The translations under genes were made by a program, and so were the position numbers. 64,000 bases of DNA from Ramlibacter alkalitolerans (lineage in GTDB: Bacteria; Pseudomonadota; Gammaproteobacteria; Burkholderiales; Burkholderiaceae_C): the NCBI RefSeq assembly GCF_016722765.1, contig NZ_JAEQND010000021.1, positions 1-64,000 on the forward strand, read 5' to 3'. Below, in pieces: positions 25,250-34,448 of the stretch. The notes under the pieces are model-generated. The model had not been told where the DNA came from and did not search any database. It saw only the letters and a program-made list of their open reading frames with translations. The first letter of the stretch is position 1; each line of letters starts with the position of its first letter.

Positions 25250-25435
25250 ATGGTGGAGCACGACAAGGTACTCAGGCACGGGCTGCAGCACGCCGCGCGC
25301 GGCCGTGCACGTTCGTCGGAGCCTACCCCCGAGCCCGAGGAGGGCAGCATGCTCGTGAGCCCTGCCTTCTGGCTAGGGGGCCTGCTGTCGATCTTGATCT
25401 GGGTCAGCCTTGCCGCGTTCTTCGGGTTCCTGTGA
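25250..25435 (+). CDS. Small single-pass membrane protein at the start of the exopolysaccharide locus
   Basis: The 61-residue product begins MVEHDKVLRHGLQHAARGRA, has a charged N-terminal half with a Pro/Glu stretch, and ends in one strong transmembrane helix (SPAFWLGGLLSILIWVSLAA) with very few residues after it, suggesting a tail-anchored topology. The ATG is chosen because GGAGGAG lies six bases upstream; an in-frame TTG at 25235 is less likely. I do not recognise a family. Its position just before the ExoY-like gene suggests, but does not prove, a role in polysaccharide production. Confidence 0.6.
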   Translation: MVEHDKVLRHGLQHAARGRARSSEPTPEPEEGSMLVSPAFWLGGLLSILIWVSLAAFFGFL

Positions 25436-25623
25436 AGGCAGTGCGGGTATCCTTATCCCCTGTCGACCTGCTACTGCCGCCTAAGTCTGTTGCCTAGTCG
25501 GCCCCAGTCGCATCCACGCGACTGAGCACCGCCCATCGGGCGCAGTTCGTCACGCTTACGAGTTTCCGACGCCTGGGGGCTTTCCTCCCTGAGCACGGCT
25601 GTGTACGATCGCGGCTTGCCTTG

Positions 25624-25637
25624 TAGTTTCCAAACTA
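25624..25637. promoter_or_regulatory. Short inverted repeat upstream of the ExoY-like gene
   Basis: TAGTTT-CC-AAACTA is a perfect 6-base inverted repeat 28 bases before the ATG at 25666. It may be an operator or part of a promoter; nothing else in 25436-25665 is recognisable. Confidence 0.3.
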
Positions 25638-25665
25638 GCAAATAGTTACAGAGGGCTGGGGAATA

Positions 25666-26361
25666 ATGTATCGGTCGAACGATGAGTACTTGGGCGCGGA
25701 CGGGGAGTGGATGCACGAGGCGGAGGTCGGTACCCGTGAGGACGGCCGAGCGGGTGCAGGCGTCAAGCGGCTCATCGACATCGTAGGCGCGCTGGTCTTC
25801 ATCATCGTCTTCCTTCCGCTGTTGCTGGCCGTCGCACTCGGGGTTCTCCTGAGCTCGCGCGGACCCATCATCTACTCGCAGGAGCGGCTGGGGCTGAATG
25901 GGAAGAAGTTCCGCTTCTACAAATTCCGTTCGATGGTGGTGAACTCCGAAGAGGTGTTCAACTCATTCCTGGACACTGATCCTGAGGCGAAATCGCAGTG
26001 GGAGAAGTACCAGAAGCTGGATCGGGATCCGCGGATTACGGGGTTTGGGCACTTCATACGGAAGACTAGCCTTGACGAGTTTCCGCAGTTCTGGAATGTG
26101 CTGGTTGGCGACATGAGCTTAGTGGGGCCCCGGCCGTGTATGCCGAGCCAAAGGGAGCTCTATGGGGTGCACTGGCGCGAGTATTGCGCCGTACGACCTG
26201 GCCTTACCGGCCTGTGGCAGGTCAGCGGCCGCAATCAACTCACGTACCAGCAACGCGTTCAGCTCGACTCAAAGTATGTGATGGGCTGGTCACTCTCTCT
26301 GGATTTTCAAATTCTGGCGCGCACGGTGAAAGTGGTTCTTACCGCTAACGGATCTCGCTAG
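25666..26361 (+). CDS. ExoY-like undecaprenyl-phosphate sugar phosphotransferase
   Basis: The 231-residue protein is a short monotopic phosphoglycosyl transferase that would start the repeat unit by placing a sugar-1-phosphate (galactose or glucose in characterised ExoY-type enzymes) on undecaprenyl phosphate. After about 32 polar residues come one membrane segment (LIDIVGALVFIIVFLPLLLA), the catalytic region KKFRFYKFRSMVVNSEE, then SLDEFPQFWNVLVGDMSLVGPRP and RPGLTGLWQVSGRN, all diagnostic. It lacks the long N-terminal membrane domain of WbaP/WcaJ. Codon use from here to about 40.3 kb is visibly more AT-rich than in the flanks. The same strand continues to ugd. Confidence 0.93.
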   Translation: MYRSNDEYLGADGEWMHEAEVGTREDGRAGAGVKRLIDIVGALVFIIVFLPLLLAVALGVLLSSRGPIIYSQERLGLNGKKFRFYKFRSMVVNSEEVFNSFLDTDPEAKSQWEKYQKLDRDPRITGFGHFIRKTSLDEFPQFWNVLVGDMSLVGPRPCMPSQRELYGVHWREYCAVRPGLTGLWQVSGRNQLTYQQRVQLDSKYVMGWSLSLDFQILARTVKVVLTANGSR

Positions 26362-26429
26362 GAATTCCCATAACCTGAAGCGTAGGGCGCCCTTAAGTGG
26401 GTACGCCCTGCTTTTCTCATTTAACAGTC

Positions 26430-27818
26430 ATGAACGTCACTATCATCGGAACCGGGTACGTTGGCTTGGTTACCGGCGCCTGTCTTGCCGACTTGGGGAA
26501 CAACGTCTTCTGCCTTGACTTGGACGAAAAAAAGATCGCAATGCTCAACCGCGGAGAAGTACCCATCTACGAACCGGGGCTTGGCGAGTTGATCGAGAGA
26601 AATGTCGAAGCGGGCCGATTAACCTTTTCAACGGACGTGGAGGCTAGCGTGGCGCACGCGGCGATTCAATTCGTTGCGGTGGGGACGCCGCCGGATGAAG
26701 ACGGCAGCGCCGATCTGAAGTATGTTCTGGCTGCGGCGCGCAATATTGCGAAGCATACAAACCAATTCACCGTTGTGGTGGATAAATCGACCGTGCCGGT
26801 CGGGACCGCCGAAAAGGTCGCCGCAGTTCTGCAGGGAGAGTTGGCTGAACGCTTTCCGGATGCCTTGCAGCGCCCTGGCTTTACGGTAATCTCGAATCCG
26901 GAGTTCCTGAAAGAAGGTGCCGCCGTCGAGGACTTTACCCGGCCGGACCGCATTATCTTGGGTGCAGACAGCGACCCGATGGGTGAGAAGGGATTGGCGC
27001 TTCTGCGCCAGCTTTATGTCCCGTTTAATCGAAATCACGAGCGAACGCGCGTCATGGATGTTAGGAGCGCCGAGTTTACCAAGTATGCGGCTAACGCGAT
27101 GTTGGCGACTCGGATCAGCTTCATGAACGAACTGGCCAGCCTTGCGGAACTGGTTGGTGCTGACATCGAATTGGTGCGTCAAGGCATTGGATCTGATCCG
27201 CGCATTGGCTACAGCTTCCTTTATGCAGGTACCGGCTACGGCGGCAGTTGTTTCCCCAAGGACGTTAAGGCGCTTATTCGGACCGGTGAGGAGCATGGGC
27301 GGAAGCTAAAGATTCTCCAGGCCGTAGAGGATGTTAACGCTGACCAGAAGACGTCTCTGGTGAAAAAGGTGTTCGCCCGATACGGTAGAGATCTCACGGG
27401 CAGGACGTTCGGGCTATGGGGGTTGGCATTCAAACCGAACACAGATGATATGCGCGATGCGCCCAGCCGCATGATCATCAAAGAACTTCTGCTGGCCGGT
27501 GCCAGAATCCTCGCCCACGATCCAATCGCCGGAAGCGAGGCGTTGCGCGTGCTGCGGTACGATCTAAACGAATGGGCGCACTTACTAGAGAACTTCTCCC
27601 TTGTTGCGAAGCCGGTGGACGCGCTGTCGGCAGTCGACGGGCTCCTGATTGCGACTGAGTGGAAGGTGTACCGCAGCCCCAATTGGAACGCGGTGAAGAA
27701 CGCAATGAAGCACCCCATCATTTTCGACGGCAGGAACCTCTACGACCCTGAAACAATGAGGGCAGAGGCCTTTGATTATTTTGCGGTAGGTCGGCGGACT
27801 GCAATGTCGCAGGCATAA
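26430..27818 (+). CDS. ugd: UDP-glucose 6-dehydrogenase
   Basis: The 462-residue enzyme oxidises UDP-glucose to UDP-glucuronate with two NAD+. Motifs: NAD fold IIGTGYVGLVTGACLADLG at 4-22, STVPVGTAEKV, SNPEFLKEGAAVEDF, and the catalytic cysteine in GYGGSCFPKDVKALIRT; C-terminal LAFKPNTDDMRDAPS. It supplies the uronic acid (or a precursor of others) for the polymer and works downstream of GalU. The ATG at 26430 gives the standard MNVTIIGTGYVGLV start. It sits 22 bases before the WecG-type gene in what looks like one transcription unit. Confidence 0.96.
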   Translation: MNVTIIGTGYVGLVTGACLADLGNNVFCLDLDEKKIAMLNRGEVPIYEPGLGELIERNVEAGRLTFSTDVEASVAHAAIQFVAVGTPPDEDGSADLKYVLAAARNIAKHTNQFTVVVDKSTVPVGTAEKVAAVLQGELAERFPDALQRPGFTVISNPEFLKEGAAVEDFTRPDRIILGADSDPMGEKGLALLRQLYVPFNRNHERTRVMDVRSAEFTKYAANAMLATRISFMNELASLAELVGADIELVRQGIGSDPRIGYSFLYAGTGYGGSCFPKDVKALIRTGEEHGRKLKILQAVEDVNADQKTSLVKKVFARYGRDLTGRTFGLWGLAFKPNTDDMRDAPSRMIIKELLLAGARILAHDPIAGSEALRVLRYDLNEWAHLLENFSLVAKPVDALSAVDGLLIATEWKVYRSPNWNAVKNAMKHPIIFDGRNLYDPETMRAEAFDYFAVGRRTAMSQA

Positions 27819-27840
27819 AGTAACCGACGATGAGGTTGCA

Positions 27841-28608
27841 ATGACACAGCGCGGTTGGGTTGAATTTGAGCATGTGAGCATCGGCGGTATTCAGATTGTC
27901 ACTGCCTCGAGACGCGAGCTTGCAGAAGCAATGGTTCAAGATTGCATCAGCAAGCGAAAAAATCGGTTGCAGCCTGCGCGTCTGGTCTATGACGCGAACG
28001 GCCATGCTCTCTCCCTTCGGGAAACCGACAACAGCTATCGACACGCACTTGGCCGCGCCGACGTTATCCATGCGGACGGTGGATTTCTTGTGACACTCTC
28101 GAAACTGCGGCACAAGCGCGCGATTTTCGAGAGGAGTGCCACCACCGACCTGATTCATGATTGCGCTGCACACGCGGAGCGAGCAGGACTCTCTTTTTTC
28201 CTGTTAGGGGGATCGGAGGAAATAAACGCTGAGTGCGCTAAAATACTGCAGAATAAATATCCGCGATTGGTATTGGCAGGCCGCCGGAATGGGTATTTCA
28301 CGGCAGCGGAAGAGCCTGGCGTGATCCAAGAAATTAACGCCTCAGCTGCGGACGTTCTGTGGGTGGGGCTGGGAAAGCCGAAGGAGCAAATCTTCGCATC
28401 GAACTGGGTTGAGCAGCTTAGGGCATCTTGGGTCGTAACGTGCGGCGGTTGCTACCACTACATTACGGGGGACTATCCCCGCGCCCCAGCTTGGATGCAA
28501 AAACTGAATTTAGAGTGGCTCCACCGCGTTGCGACGAACCCTGCCCACCTACTCAGGCGGTATGCGGTGACTATACCGCATGCTTTGTGGCTCGCTATCT
28601 CGAGATGA
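27841..28608 (+). CDS. WecG/TagA/CpsF-family glycosyltransferase (GT26)
   Basis: The 255-residue GT26 protein shows ARLVYDANGHALSL, HADGGFLVTL, ERSATTDLIHD, FFLLGGSEEIN and VLWVGLGKPKEQIFASNW, the conserved strings of the family. GT26 enzymes transfer ManNAc(A), galactose or other sugars from UDP donors to a lipid-linked first sugar at the inner face of the membrane; the second step of the repeat unit is the likely role. The donor here is not evident. The final hydrophobic helix near residues 230-255 may attach it to the membrane. Confidence 0.93.
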   Translation: MTQRGWVEFEHVSIGGIQIVTASRRELAEAMVQDCISKRKNRLQPARLVYDANGHALSLRETDNSYRHALGRADVIHADGGFLVTLSKLRHKRAIFERSATTDLIHDCAAHAERAGLSFFLLGGSEEINAECAKILQNKYPRLVLAGRRNGYFTAAEEPGVIQEINASAADVLWVGLGKPKEQIFASNWVEQLRASWVVTCGGCYHYITGDYPRAPAWMQKLNLEWLHRVATNPAHLLRRYAVTIPHALWLAISR

Positions 28609-28656
28609 GGACAGGCACGCAGCTGCACTACGCAACTGCGACTCCGGTTTCGCGCC

Positions 28657-29898
28657 ATGATTCTCAGCCGCTCATCCTTGCGTCACCGACTTATTCTTCT
28701 TGCCCTATTCGTATTTTCAATTTCAACGCTTCGCGTCGGCATTTGGATGTTCGGAACCCGAGGCGCGATGGACGAGTCCGAAGCGACCCTAGATCAAATC
28801 CCGCTAGTTATCTCTCTATTGAGTTATGTGTGGGTGCTTTGTGTCATCTTCTACTTGCCCCGAATTCTGGCGAAGAGCTGGTTTTGGCCCGAGGTTCTTC
28901 TGGTTGGCGTCCTGGTTTGCTCGACCTTGTGGTCCTTGGACAAATCAAATTCTCTGAAGGAAGCCATTCGGCTTCTCGCCCTTTTCCTTTTTGCCGCGCT
29001 TGCGCGGGGAGTGCTGGACTATGAGGAGAGAATAGAAGCGATACTGACCATGTGTCTGATCGTCTCTATCGGGTCAATTTTAGTCGTTCTAGTTGCTCCT
29101 CGATATGGTATCGCGGTAGGCCGGTACGAAGGGGCATGGCAGGGCCTCTTCTCCCATAAGAACGCTTTTGGGAAATTTTCTGCGTTCTCAGTTCTCCTCG
29201 CGATTCTCGCTCTCTGGCGCAACCCCGTCAATCGTCGAGCTCTCGTCCTACTGATGACTTCGGCCATCGGCCTGCACTATTCGGATTCGGCTAACGCGCT
29301 AGCAACGTTGGGGCTCGTGTTAGCTATTTCATACTTTGTGCGCGTGTACATGAGAGTTCGGGGCGTCTCAGCAAAGATAATGCTGGCGGTTCTCTTGGCA
29401 GCTGTGCTTGTTCTTGCTGCATTGTTAGCGGCCTCACATCTGGAGGTTGTAATGAGCTTTCTTGGTCGAGATGCCACTCTGACGGGGCGCGTATCCATTT
29501 GGGCGCAGGCCATTGAAGCGATCTCTCGGCACCCTATGCTCGGGTACGGTATTGGTGCATTTTGGCGCTCGGCTGGGCTGGTCGTGAATTCGGGCGAGAC
29601 GTACGTTATTCCGCACGGCCACAACGGCTATCTCGATCTTGCTCTTGATGCTGGCCTCGCGGGGGCAACTTCTTTCGTAGTGCTCTTGTTGGCGTACTTT
29701 CGATTGGCATATCAGAAATTCCCGAGCCGCTCGGAAGGTTACAAGCATGCGAACACCTGCGCCGCTGTCCTACTGTTCTTTCTCCTCTCGAACTTTGCCG
29801 AATCCTCACTGGTGCAGGCAAACTTCTACTTTTTCGCAGTGCTGTTCCTGCGCATCGAAAAGCGAGGGGCTCTGCCGGCAAGACAGGGGGTGGCCTGA
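28657..29898 (+). CDS. Wzy-like polymerase (O-antigen ligase-domain membrane protein)
   Basis: The 413-residue membrane protein has 10 or more hydrophobic segments and, in the second half, the O-antigen_lig/Wzy-type periplasmic loop: TLTGRVSIWAQAIEAISRHPMLGYGIGAFW followed by VIPHGHNGYLDLALDAGLAG. In this family the loop His and Arg residues are functional. Given the neighbouring flippase, a repeat-unit polymerase is more likely than a ligase; the fold does not separate the two. It begins 48 bases after the GT26 gene and ends two bases before the GH5 gene. Confidence 0.85.
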   Translation: MILSRSSLRHRLILLALFVFSISTLRVGIWMFGTRGAMDESEATLDQIPLVISLLSYVWVLCVIFYLPRILAKSWFWPEVLLVGVLVCSTLWSLDKSNSLKEAIRLLALFLFAALARGVLDYEERIEAILTMCLIVSIGSILVVLVAPRYGIAVGRYEGAWQGLFSHKNAFGKFSAFSVLLAILALWRNPVNRRALVLLMTSAIGLHYSDSANALATLGLVLAISYFVRVYMRVRGVSAKIMLAVLLAAVLVLAALLAASHLEVVMSFLGRDATLTGRVSIWAQAIEAISRHPMLGYGIGAFWRSAGLVVNSGETYVIPHGHNGYLDLALDAGLAGATSFVVLLLAYFRLAYQKFPSRSEGYKHANTCAAVLLFFLLSNFAESSLVQANFYFFAVLFLRIEKRGALPARQGVA

Positions 29899-29900
29899 AG

Positions 29901-30908
29901 ATGCTCCGATATAGATATATTATCCTTGCATTTATCCTGCTTGCCCCGTGCTGGGGCGGTTGCGCCTCCGCTAATGAGACGGTTCGAGGCCTACGCGGAA
30001 TAAACCTGAACGAAGCTTTGGACACTGAAAGGTTCTGGCTGGTGCGTCCAACGGAGGAGGATGTGGTTAGAATTAAGACGGCGGGATTCAACGCCGTGCG
30101 TCTTCCGCTCAGAGTTCTACCGCACATCGATAGCAGCGGTGAACTCGCTAACCGGTATATCGGAAGAATCAAGGAATCCGTCGACCTGATCTTAAGCAAG
30201 GGCTTGCGAGTTGTTATAGACGTTCACGACAGCGAGTTCAGCTCGATGGGCCCCGAAACTTCCGGCCAATTGCTTGAGCGAGTTTGGGATCAACTCTCAC
30301 TGGCGCTCAGCGGCTACGACGAACGCGTCATGGTCGAAATACTCAATGAGCCGCGGTCCGCCTTGATGCCTGCCGTCTGGGATTCGATCCAGCGCCGCAT
30401 CGTGAAATCACTGCTTGCTCAAGACAGTAGACGCATTGTCGTTCTTCAAGGCTCGGAGTGGTCTACAGTGGATTCCCTCGCTGGGCTGAAACCGCAGCTT
30501 GACGAAAACCCAGCCCGGCTCGTGGGTACCGCACACTTCTATTCGCCGATGCAATTCACCCATCAAGGAGCACCCTGGGTTCGGAATTCTCAGTTGTGGC
30601 GAGGGCGCAAGTGGACGGGTAGTCTCTGGGAGAGGTTTGACGTGGATCGGCAACTTCGACCTTTGACGATGTTGCCGAAGGGAACGGGCGTTTACATAGG
30701 GGAGTTTGGCGTGCATCGCAACGCCGAGGCTTCCTCGGCCAACCGCTGGGTCCGGTATTTGAGTCAGCGCATGAGCGATCTAGATGTTGGCTGGTTCTAT
30801 TGGAGCTATGCGGGAGAGTTCGGCATCTTCGATAGAGCTAAGAAGTGTTGGATGCCACTCATCCTTGAGCTTCTTCCGGATTTTCATGGACCTTTATGTT
30901 CTCAATGA
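29901..30908 (+). CDS. Secreted GH5-type glycoside hydrolase in the exopolysaccharide operon
   Basis: The 335-residue protein has a signal peptide (LAFILLAPCWGGCASA, cleavage near 25) and a (beta/alpha)8 GH5 pattern: GINLNEALD, FNAVRLPLRVLPHID, LRVVIDVHDSEFSS, the acid/base glutamate in MVEILNEPRS, and the nucleophile glutamate in VYIGEFGVHRN; both catalytic glutamates are present. GH5 enzymes cut beta-linked glucans, mannans and related chains. Placed between the polymerase and a glycosyltransferase, it probably trims or releases the polymer made by this locus, in the manner of ExoK/BcsZ-type processing enzymes. It overlaps the GT2 gene by 13 bases. Confidence 0.88.
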   Translation: MLRYRYIILAFILLAPCWGGCASANETVRGLRGINLNEALDTERFWLVRPTEEDVVRIKTAGFNAVRLPLRVLPHIDSSGELANRYIGRIKESVDLILSKGLRVVIDVHDSEFSSMGPETSGQLLERVWDQLSLALSGYDERVMVEILNEPRSALMPAVWDSIQRRIVKSLLAQDSRRIVVLQGSEWSTVDSLAGLKPQLDENPARLVGTAHFYSPMQFTHQGAPWVRNSQLWRGRKWTGSLWERFDVDRQLRPLTMLPKGTGVYIGEFGVHRNAEASSANRWVRYLSQRMSDLDVGWFYWSYAGEFGIFDRAKKCWMPLILELLPDFHGPLCSQ

Positions 30909-31792
30909 CGCCGGTGGCGAGAATTAGAGTCTCTGCTGTTATCACGCATTATAATCGGCTTGAGCTTTTAGCTCGGGCGGTTGAGTCCGTGATCTGCCAG
31001 GGTGCAGTGATCGGGGAAATCATCATTGTTGATGATCGAACTCCCGGATTGAGCGTGGAGGAAATTCGAAGGAAACTGCCCCAAGACGATAGAGTTCGTG
31101 TCGTTCAGTTGCTGGACAACGGCGGTCCGCAGATGGCGCGCAACGCTGGCCTCGACATTGCGACTTGCCCAGTTGTTGCGCTGTTGGACTGCGACGATGT
31201 GTGGTTGCCGGGCAAGGTGGAACGTCAAGTTCATGAGCTTGTTCATGCGCAGGCAGACATTGTGAGTAGTGATGTGTATAAATGCTACGATGGGGTGACG
31301 TTAATCCCGGATAAGAAGCGTCGTTATTCAGGGGATCCTGTCGCTTATTTATTGTGTCAGGGCGGGCATCTTCAAACTAGCACGCTGTTAATGTGGAGCA
31401 AGGTTGCGCGAGAGCTGAAATTCGATCAAGCGATTAGAAAATTTCAGGATTGGGACCTCATTGTGCGGGCTCATGCGCGAAATTTGCGTGTCGCGCTAAT
31501 TCGGGTCCCCCTCTCGGTATATCACGCCGGCACGCCGCACCAGATGACGGGTATTCCCGATCCCGAGCAGTTCCGGGTTGTGATGGCTCGGTGGCAGGGA
31601 ATGCTATCGCATGCCTGCCAATTTCGTGCTCGTACTCGTGTGCTGGCACGGTTTTACGTGGAGCGCGGCGAAGTGCGCAAAGGATTTAGCGAGTTCGCAG
31701 ACGCGTGTTTTGAGGCTGGAGCCCTCGACTTTGGCGGGCTAGCTAGGCTAGTTCGAAAGGTGGTATTGGGGTGGCTACGAAAAAGCTGCTAA
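30896..31792 (+). CDS. Family 2 glycosyltransferase
   Basis: The 298-residue cytoplasmic enzyme has the GT-A pattern: RVSAVITHYNRLELLARAVESV, IIIVDDRTPG, ARNAGLDIATCPVVALLDCDDVWLPGK with the metal-binding acidic motif, and QDWDLIVRAHARN as a candidate catalytic-base region. Inverting transfer from a nucleotide sugar is expected. It overlaps the GH5 gene by 13 bases and the GT4 gene by 22, so these genes are co-translated. An alternative ATG nine bases downstream gives MTPVARIRV. Confidence 0.9.
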   Translation: MFSMTPVARIRVSAVITHYNRLELLARAVESVICQGAVIGEIIIVDDRTPGLSVEEIRRKLPQDDRVRVVQLLDNGGPQMARNAGLDIATCPVVALLDCDDVWLPGKVERQVHELVHAQADIVSSDVYKCYDGVTLIPDKKRRYSGDPVAYLLCQGGHLQTSTLLMWSKVARELKFDQAIRKFQDWDLIVRAHARNLRVALIRVPLSVYHAGTPHQMTGIPDPEQFRVVMARWQGMLSHACQFRARTRVLARFYVERGEVRKGFSEFADACFEAGALDFGGLARLVRKVVLGWLRKSC

Positions 31793-32925
31793 TCGTCACG
31801 GACGTGGTGTTCGTGCCCGCGAACGAAGGTAACAAGAAGAGAATATTGGACCTAGTCTGCCTTTATCAAAGCTTAGGGGTGGAGGTCCATGTTCTGCTTG
31901 TCGTAAATAAGCGCCGCAATGATCTCTCGGAACTTGAGGAGTTAGTGTGTGGTCGTGTTTCGACGTGTTCCAGGGGTGGTCTTGATCGTCTACGAGTTGG
32001 TGTCGGCCGGGCGTTCCGATTCGCTTCAGCGAAGCTTCAACTAAACGCGCGGCGAAACTACGAACTGGACGAGTGGTATTGCACGTCCCTGGACGCTGCC
32101 ATTTTTCGCCTTCAAGAGCAGTTCGATTTCGACTACTTGCAGGTTGAGTATCTTTACTTTTCGCGCGCACTGCTTGCGAGTGGGCCTCGCTTAAAGCTGT
32201 TAGATGCACACGATGTGTTCACCGATAGGTGGGCTATATTTCCAAAAGGTGAGCGACCAAATGTCTGGTATTCGGTTTCACGCTCTGACGAGGCGCGTGG
32301 TTGCGGGCGATCGGATTGCGTAATTGCAATTTCGGGTCCGGACGCCAATCATTTCCGATCGTTGGGTGCGCAGCCTACTCTTCTGTTGGATTTCATCGCT
32401 CCACCTAAGCCAACCAGCTATTCGGTGGCAGGAGCTTTTGTATTTCTTGGTTCGGGTAATAGAATGAATCGTTCAGGTTTAGATTGGATGATTCAAAAGG
32501 TGTTGCCGAAGGTTCTTCAACAGGAACCCGGTTTTAAGCTTAGGGTTGCAGGCTCGATTTGTAATAGCACAGCTCCGGCTGAAGGAGTTGAACTGCTGGG
32601 AGTGGTGGATATTGACGCTCTCTTCGCAGACGCATCGATGATGCTCAATCCGGTCTCAATAGGATCAGGGTTGCCGATTAAGAACATAGACGCACTTAGC
32701 AGAGGTGTGCCGATCTTGTGCACGCCGAACGCAGCCAGAGGGGCAGAGTGCTTCATCGGCACTGGTGTTCTAATCGCTGAAGACGAATCGCAATTTGCCG
32801 GCGAGGTGGTGTCTTTGCTGCGCGACCCAGCCAGAAGAGCAGATTTGTCCCGCAGAGCCACCGCCGCTTACGCAGCACAGTACACGGCCGCAAGAGAGCG
32901 GCTGAAGTTTGTGTTAGACCTTTGA
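31771..32925 (+). CDS. Family 4 glycosyltransferase (GT-B)
   Basis: The 384-residue protein has an N-terminal LLIVTDVVFVPANEGNKKRI segment and a C-terminal GT-B domain (FVFLGSGNRMNRSGLDWMI, KLRVAGSICNS, LNPVSIGSGLPIKNIDALSRGVPIL) typical of retaining GT4 enzymes. The glutamate of the usual E-x7-E motif is replaced by the GSGLPIKN type seen in a subset of the family. A GTG start at 31771 overlaps the GT2 gene by 22 bases. It would add one sugar of the repeat unit; the donor is unknown. Confidence 0.87.
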   Translation: MATKKLLIVTDVVFVPANEGNKKRILDLVCLYQSLGVEVHVLLVVNKRRNDLSELEELVCGRVSTCSRGGLDRLRVGVGRAFRFASAKLQLNARRNYELDEWYCTSLDAAIFRLQEQFDFDYLQVEYLYFSRALLASGPRLKLLDAHDVFTDRWAIFPKGERPNVWYSVSRSDEARGCGRSDCVIAISGPDANHFRSLGAQPTLLLDFIAPPKPTSYSVAGAFVFLGSGNRMNRSGLDWMIQKVLPKVLQQEPGFKLRVAGSICNSTAPAEGVELLGVVDIDALFADASMMLNPVSIGSGLPIKNIDALSRGVPILCTPNAARGAECFIGTGVLIAEDESQFAGEVVSLLRDPARRADLSRRATAAYAAQYTAARERLKFVLDL

Positions 32926-32938
32926 TTGCCGCGGACAC

Positions 32939-34228
32939 ATGATATTCGCTCTAACAGGTAGGCTGAAACAGCGCGCCGGAGGCTCTCGGTACTCGTCTAA
33001 TCTCAGTCGGACAATCTTTGCCGCTGGACTCAGTCAGGTTCTTCCATTGGCGCTCACACCAGTGCTAACGCGACTGTATGAGCCTGCGGCATTTGGGATC
33101 TTGGCGTGGTTTGTAGCGGTTTCTGCCGTCGGCTCGTCGTTTGCATTGCTAAGGATTGATTGGGCGGTGACTAGGGTATGCTCCACAAGGCGCGCCTTGG
33201 CGATCACCGCAGGGGGTATTCTGGTCGGCGCGGTAGTTTCTAGTGTTTATCTGGCGCTGGTGCTCGGCGCATACAAGATGGGTGTTGTTCCGGCAGAAAT
33301 TCCGTTTCTGGCTTTATTGCTTGTTCCAGTTGCGGTCCTGTTCGCAATTGGCGGAGCCTATGCGTCGGCTTGGCACACCAGGTGGGGCGATTTGCGGCCT
33401 CTGGCGGATGCCCGGGTGGCGCAGAGTGTGACGACATCGACTTCGAATCTGCTGGGGGCGCTGTTTTCGACTGGCGGGCTCATGTTGGTGGCGGGTATGC
33501 TCGTTGGTGCGTTCGTCTATTTAGGCGCGCAGATTCGTCGCCGCATAGTTGCACGAGCACTCAGTATCAGGGTCATTTCCTTGGCCCAAATCGCAGGAGC
33601 CCTAAGACAGGAGGCTGGCAGAATTAAGTATTCGGGGCCGGCTGGCATCTTAAATGCGGTCGGCCTGTATTTTCCGACAATTCTCATTGGAATGTGGTAC
33701 GGGGCACAGAATCTTGGATGGTTCGCGTTGATGCTCCGTCTTGCTGTTTACCCCACGCTCGCCTTTACTGCGGGTGCTTCACAGAGTTTCTTGGCCGAAG
33801 TCAGTGCTGCCGCGCGCAACAATCCGGCAGACATTTCTGCACGGTATGCACGAACGAAGACGCTCTTGACTGTGCTTGGGACCGTTGCCGCAATCGTTTG
33901 CCTTTGCGGACCAATGTTGGTTGGTGTCCTCCTAGGTGCAGCTAAGTGGTCGGGGGCCGGTTGGACTCTTTTCGCTCTAGCTCCGGTGGTTCTCGTTCAA
34001 GTCGTCGCGTCTCCGCTGTCTCCTGCAATAACGGTGCTTGGGCATGAGCGTTGGATCCTTTTGTGGGATGTCGCCCGTTCCAGTTCCATCGTTCTTGCAA
34101 TTACAGCGTGCGGCTTGCTCCACCTGCCCTACGAAATTGCACTTTGCGCATATTCGATCATCATGGCAGTGACATACGCTGTGATGCTTAGAAAAATGGA
34201 CTCCATGTTGATGCTTGTCCGAAGGTGA
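32939..34228 (+). CDS. Wzx-type polysaccharide flippase
   Basis: The 429-residue membrane protein has about 11-12 hydrophobic segments and starts with a short basic tail (KQRAGGSRYSSNLSRTIFAAG) leading into LSQVLPLALTPVLTRLYEP, the hallmark of MOP-superfamily polysaccharide flippases. It would move the lipid-linked repeat unit across the inner membrane to the polymerase. It is the last gene of the plus-strand run, 13 bases after the GT4 gene. Beyond it the sequence turns GC-rich and contains insertion-sequence debris. Confidence 0.9.
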   Translation: MIFALTGRLKQRAGGSRYSSNLSRTIFAAGLSQVLPLALTPVLTRLYEPAAFGILAWFVAVSAVGSSFALLRIDWAVTRVCSTRRALAITAGGILVGAVVSSVYLALVLGAYKMGVVPAEIPFLALLLVPVAVLFAIGGAYASAWHTRWGDLRPLADARVAQSVTTSTSNLLGALFSTGGLMLVAGMLVGAFVYLGAQIRRRIVARALSIRVISLAQIAGALRQEAGRIKYSGPAGILNAVGLYFPTILIGMWYGAQNLGWFALMLRLAVYPTLAFTAGASQSFLAEVSAAARNNPADISARYARTKTLLTVLGTVAAIVCLCGPMLVGVLLGAAKWSGAGWTLFALAPVVLVQVVASPLSPAITVLGHERWILLWDVARSSSIVLAITACGLLHLPYEIALCAYSIIMAVTYAVMLRKMDSMLMLVRR

Positions 34229-34448
34229 ACTCGTTCAACTAAGCGCGATCCTTGGAGGCGGCTTAAAGAAGGTATCCACTCGCAGGCACAGGACGAACAC
34301 GTCGCTCCAGGCGCCCATCACGCGCACGAGCATCGGCTGGCGTAATTCTGGTCAGCGGCAGCCCCGCGAAATCCATGATGAGTCTTCTCGCCTGCTTGTT
34401 GGCGCTGGCGCTTCGAGAGCTTGAGCGTCCTTTGTAAGCGCTTTGTGG
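34229..34448. other. Unassigned GC-rich stretch between wzx and the insertion sequences
   Basis: No convincing reading frame is present. Base composition shifts from the AT-rich wzx gene to GC-rich sequence at about 34260, which suggests this is debris brought in by the neighbouring mobile elements. I could not match it to any element. Confidence 0.4.
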
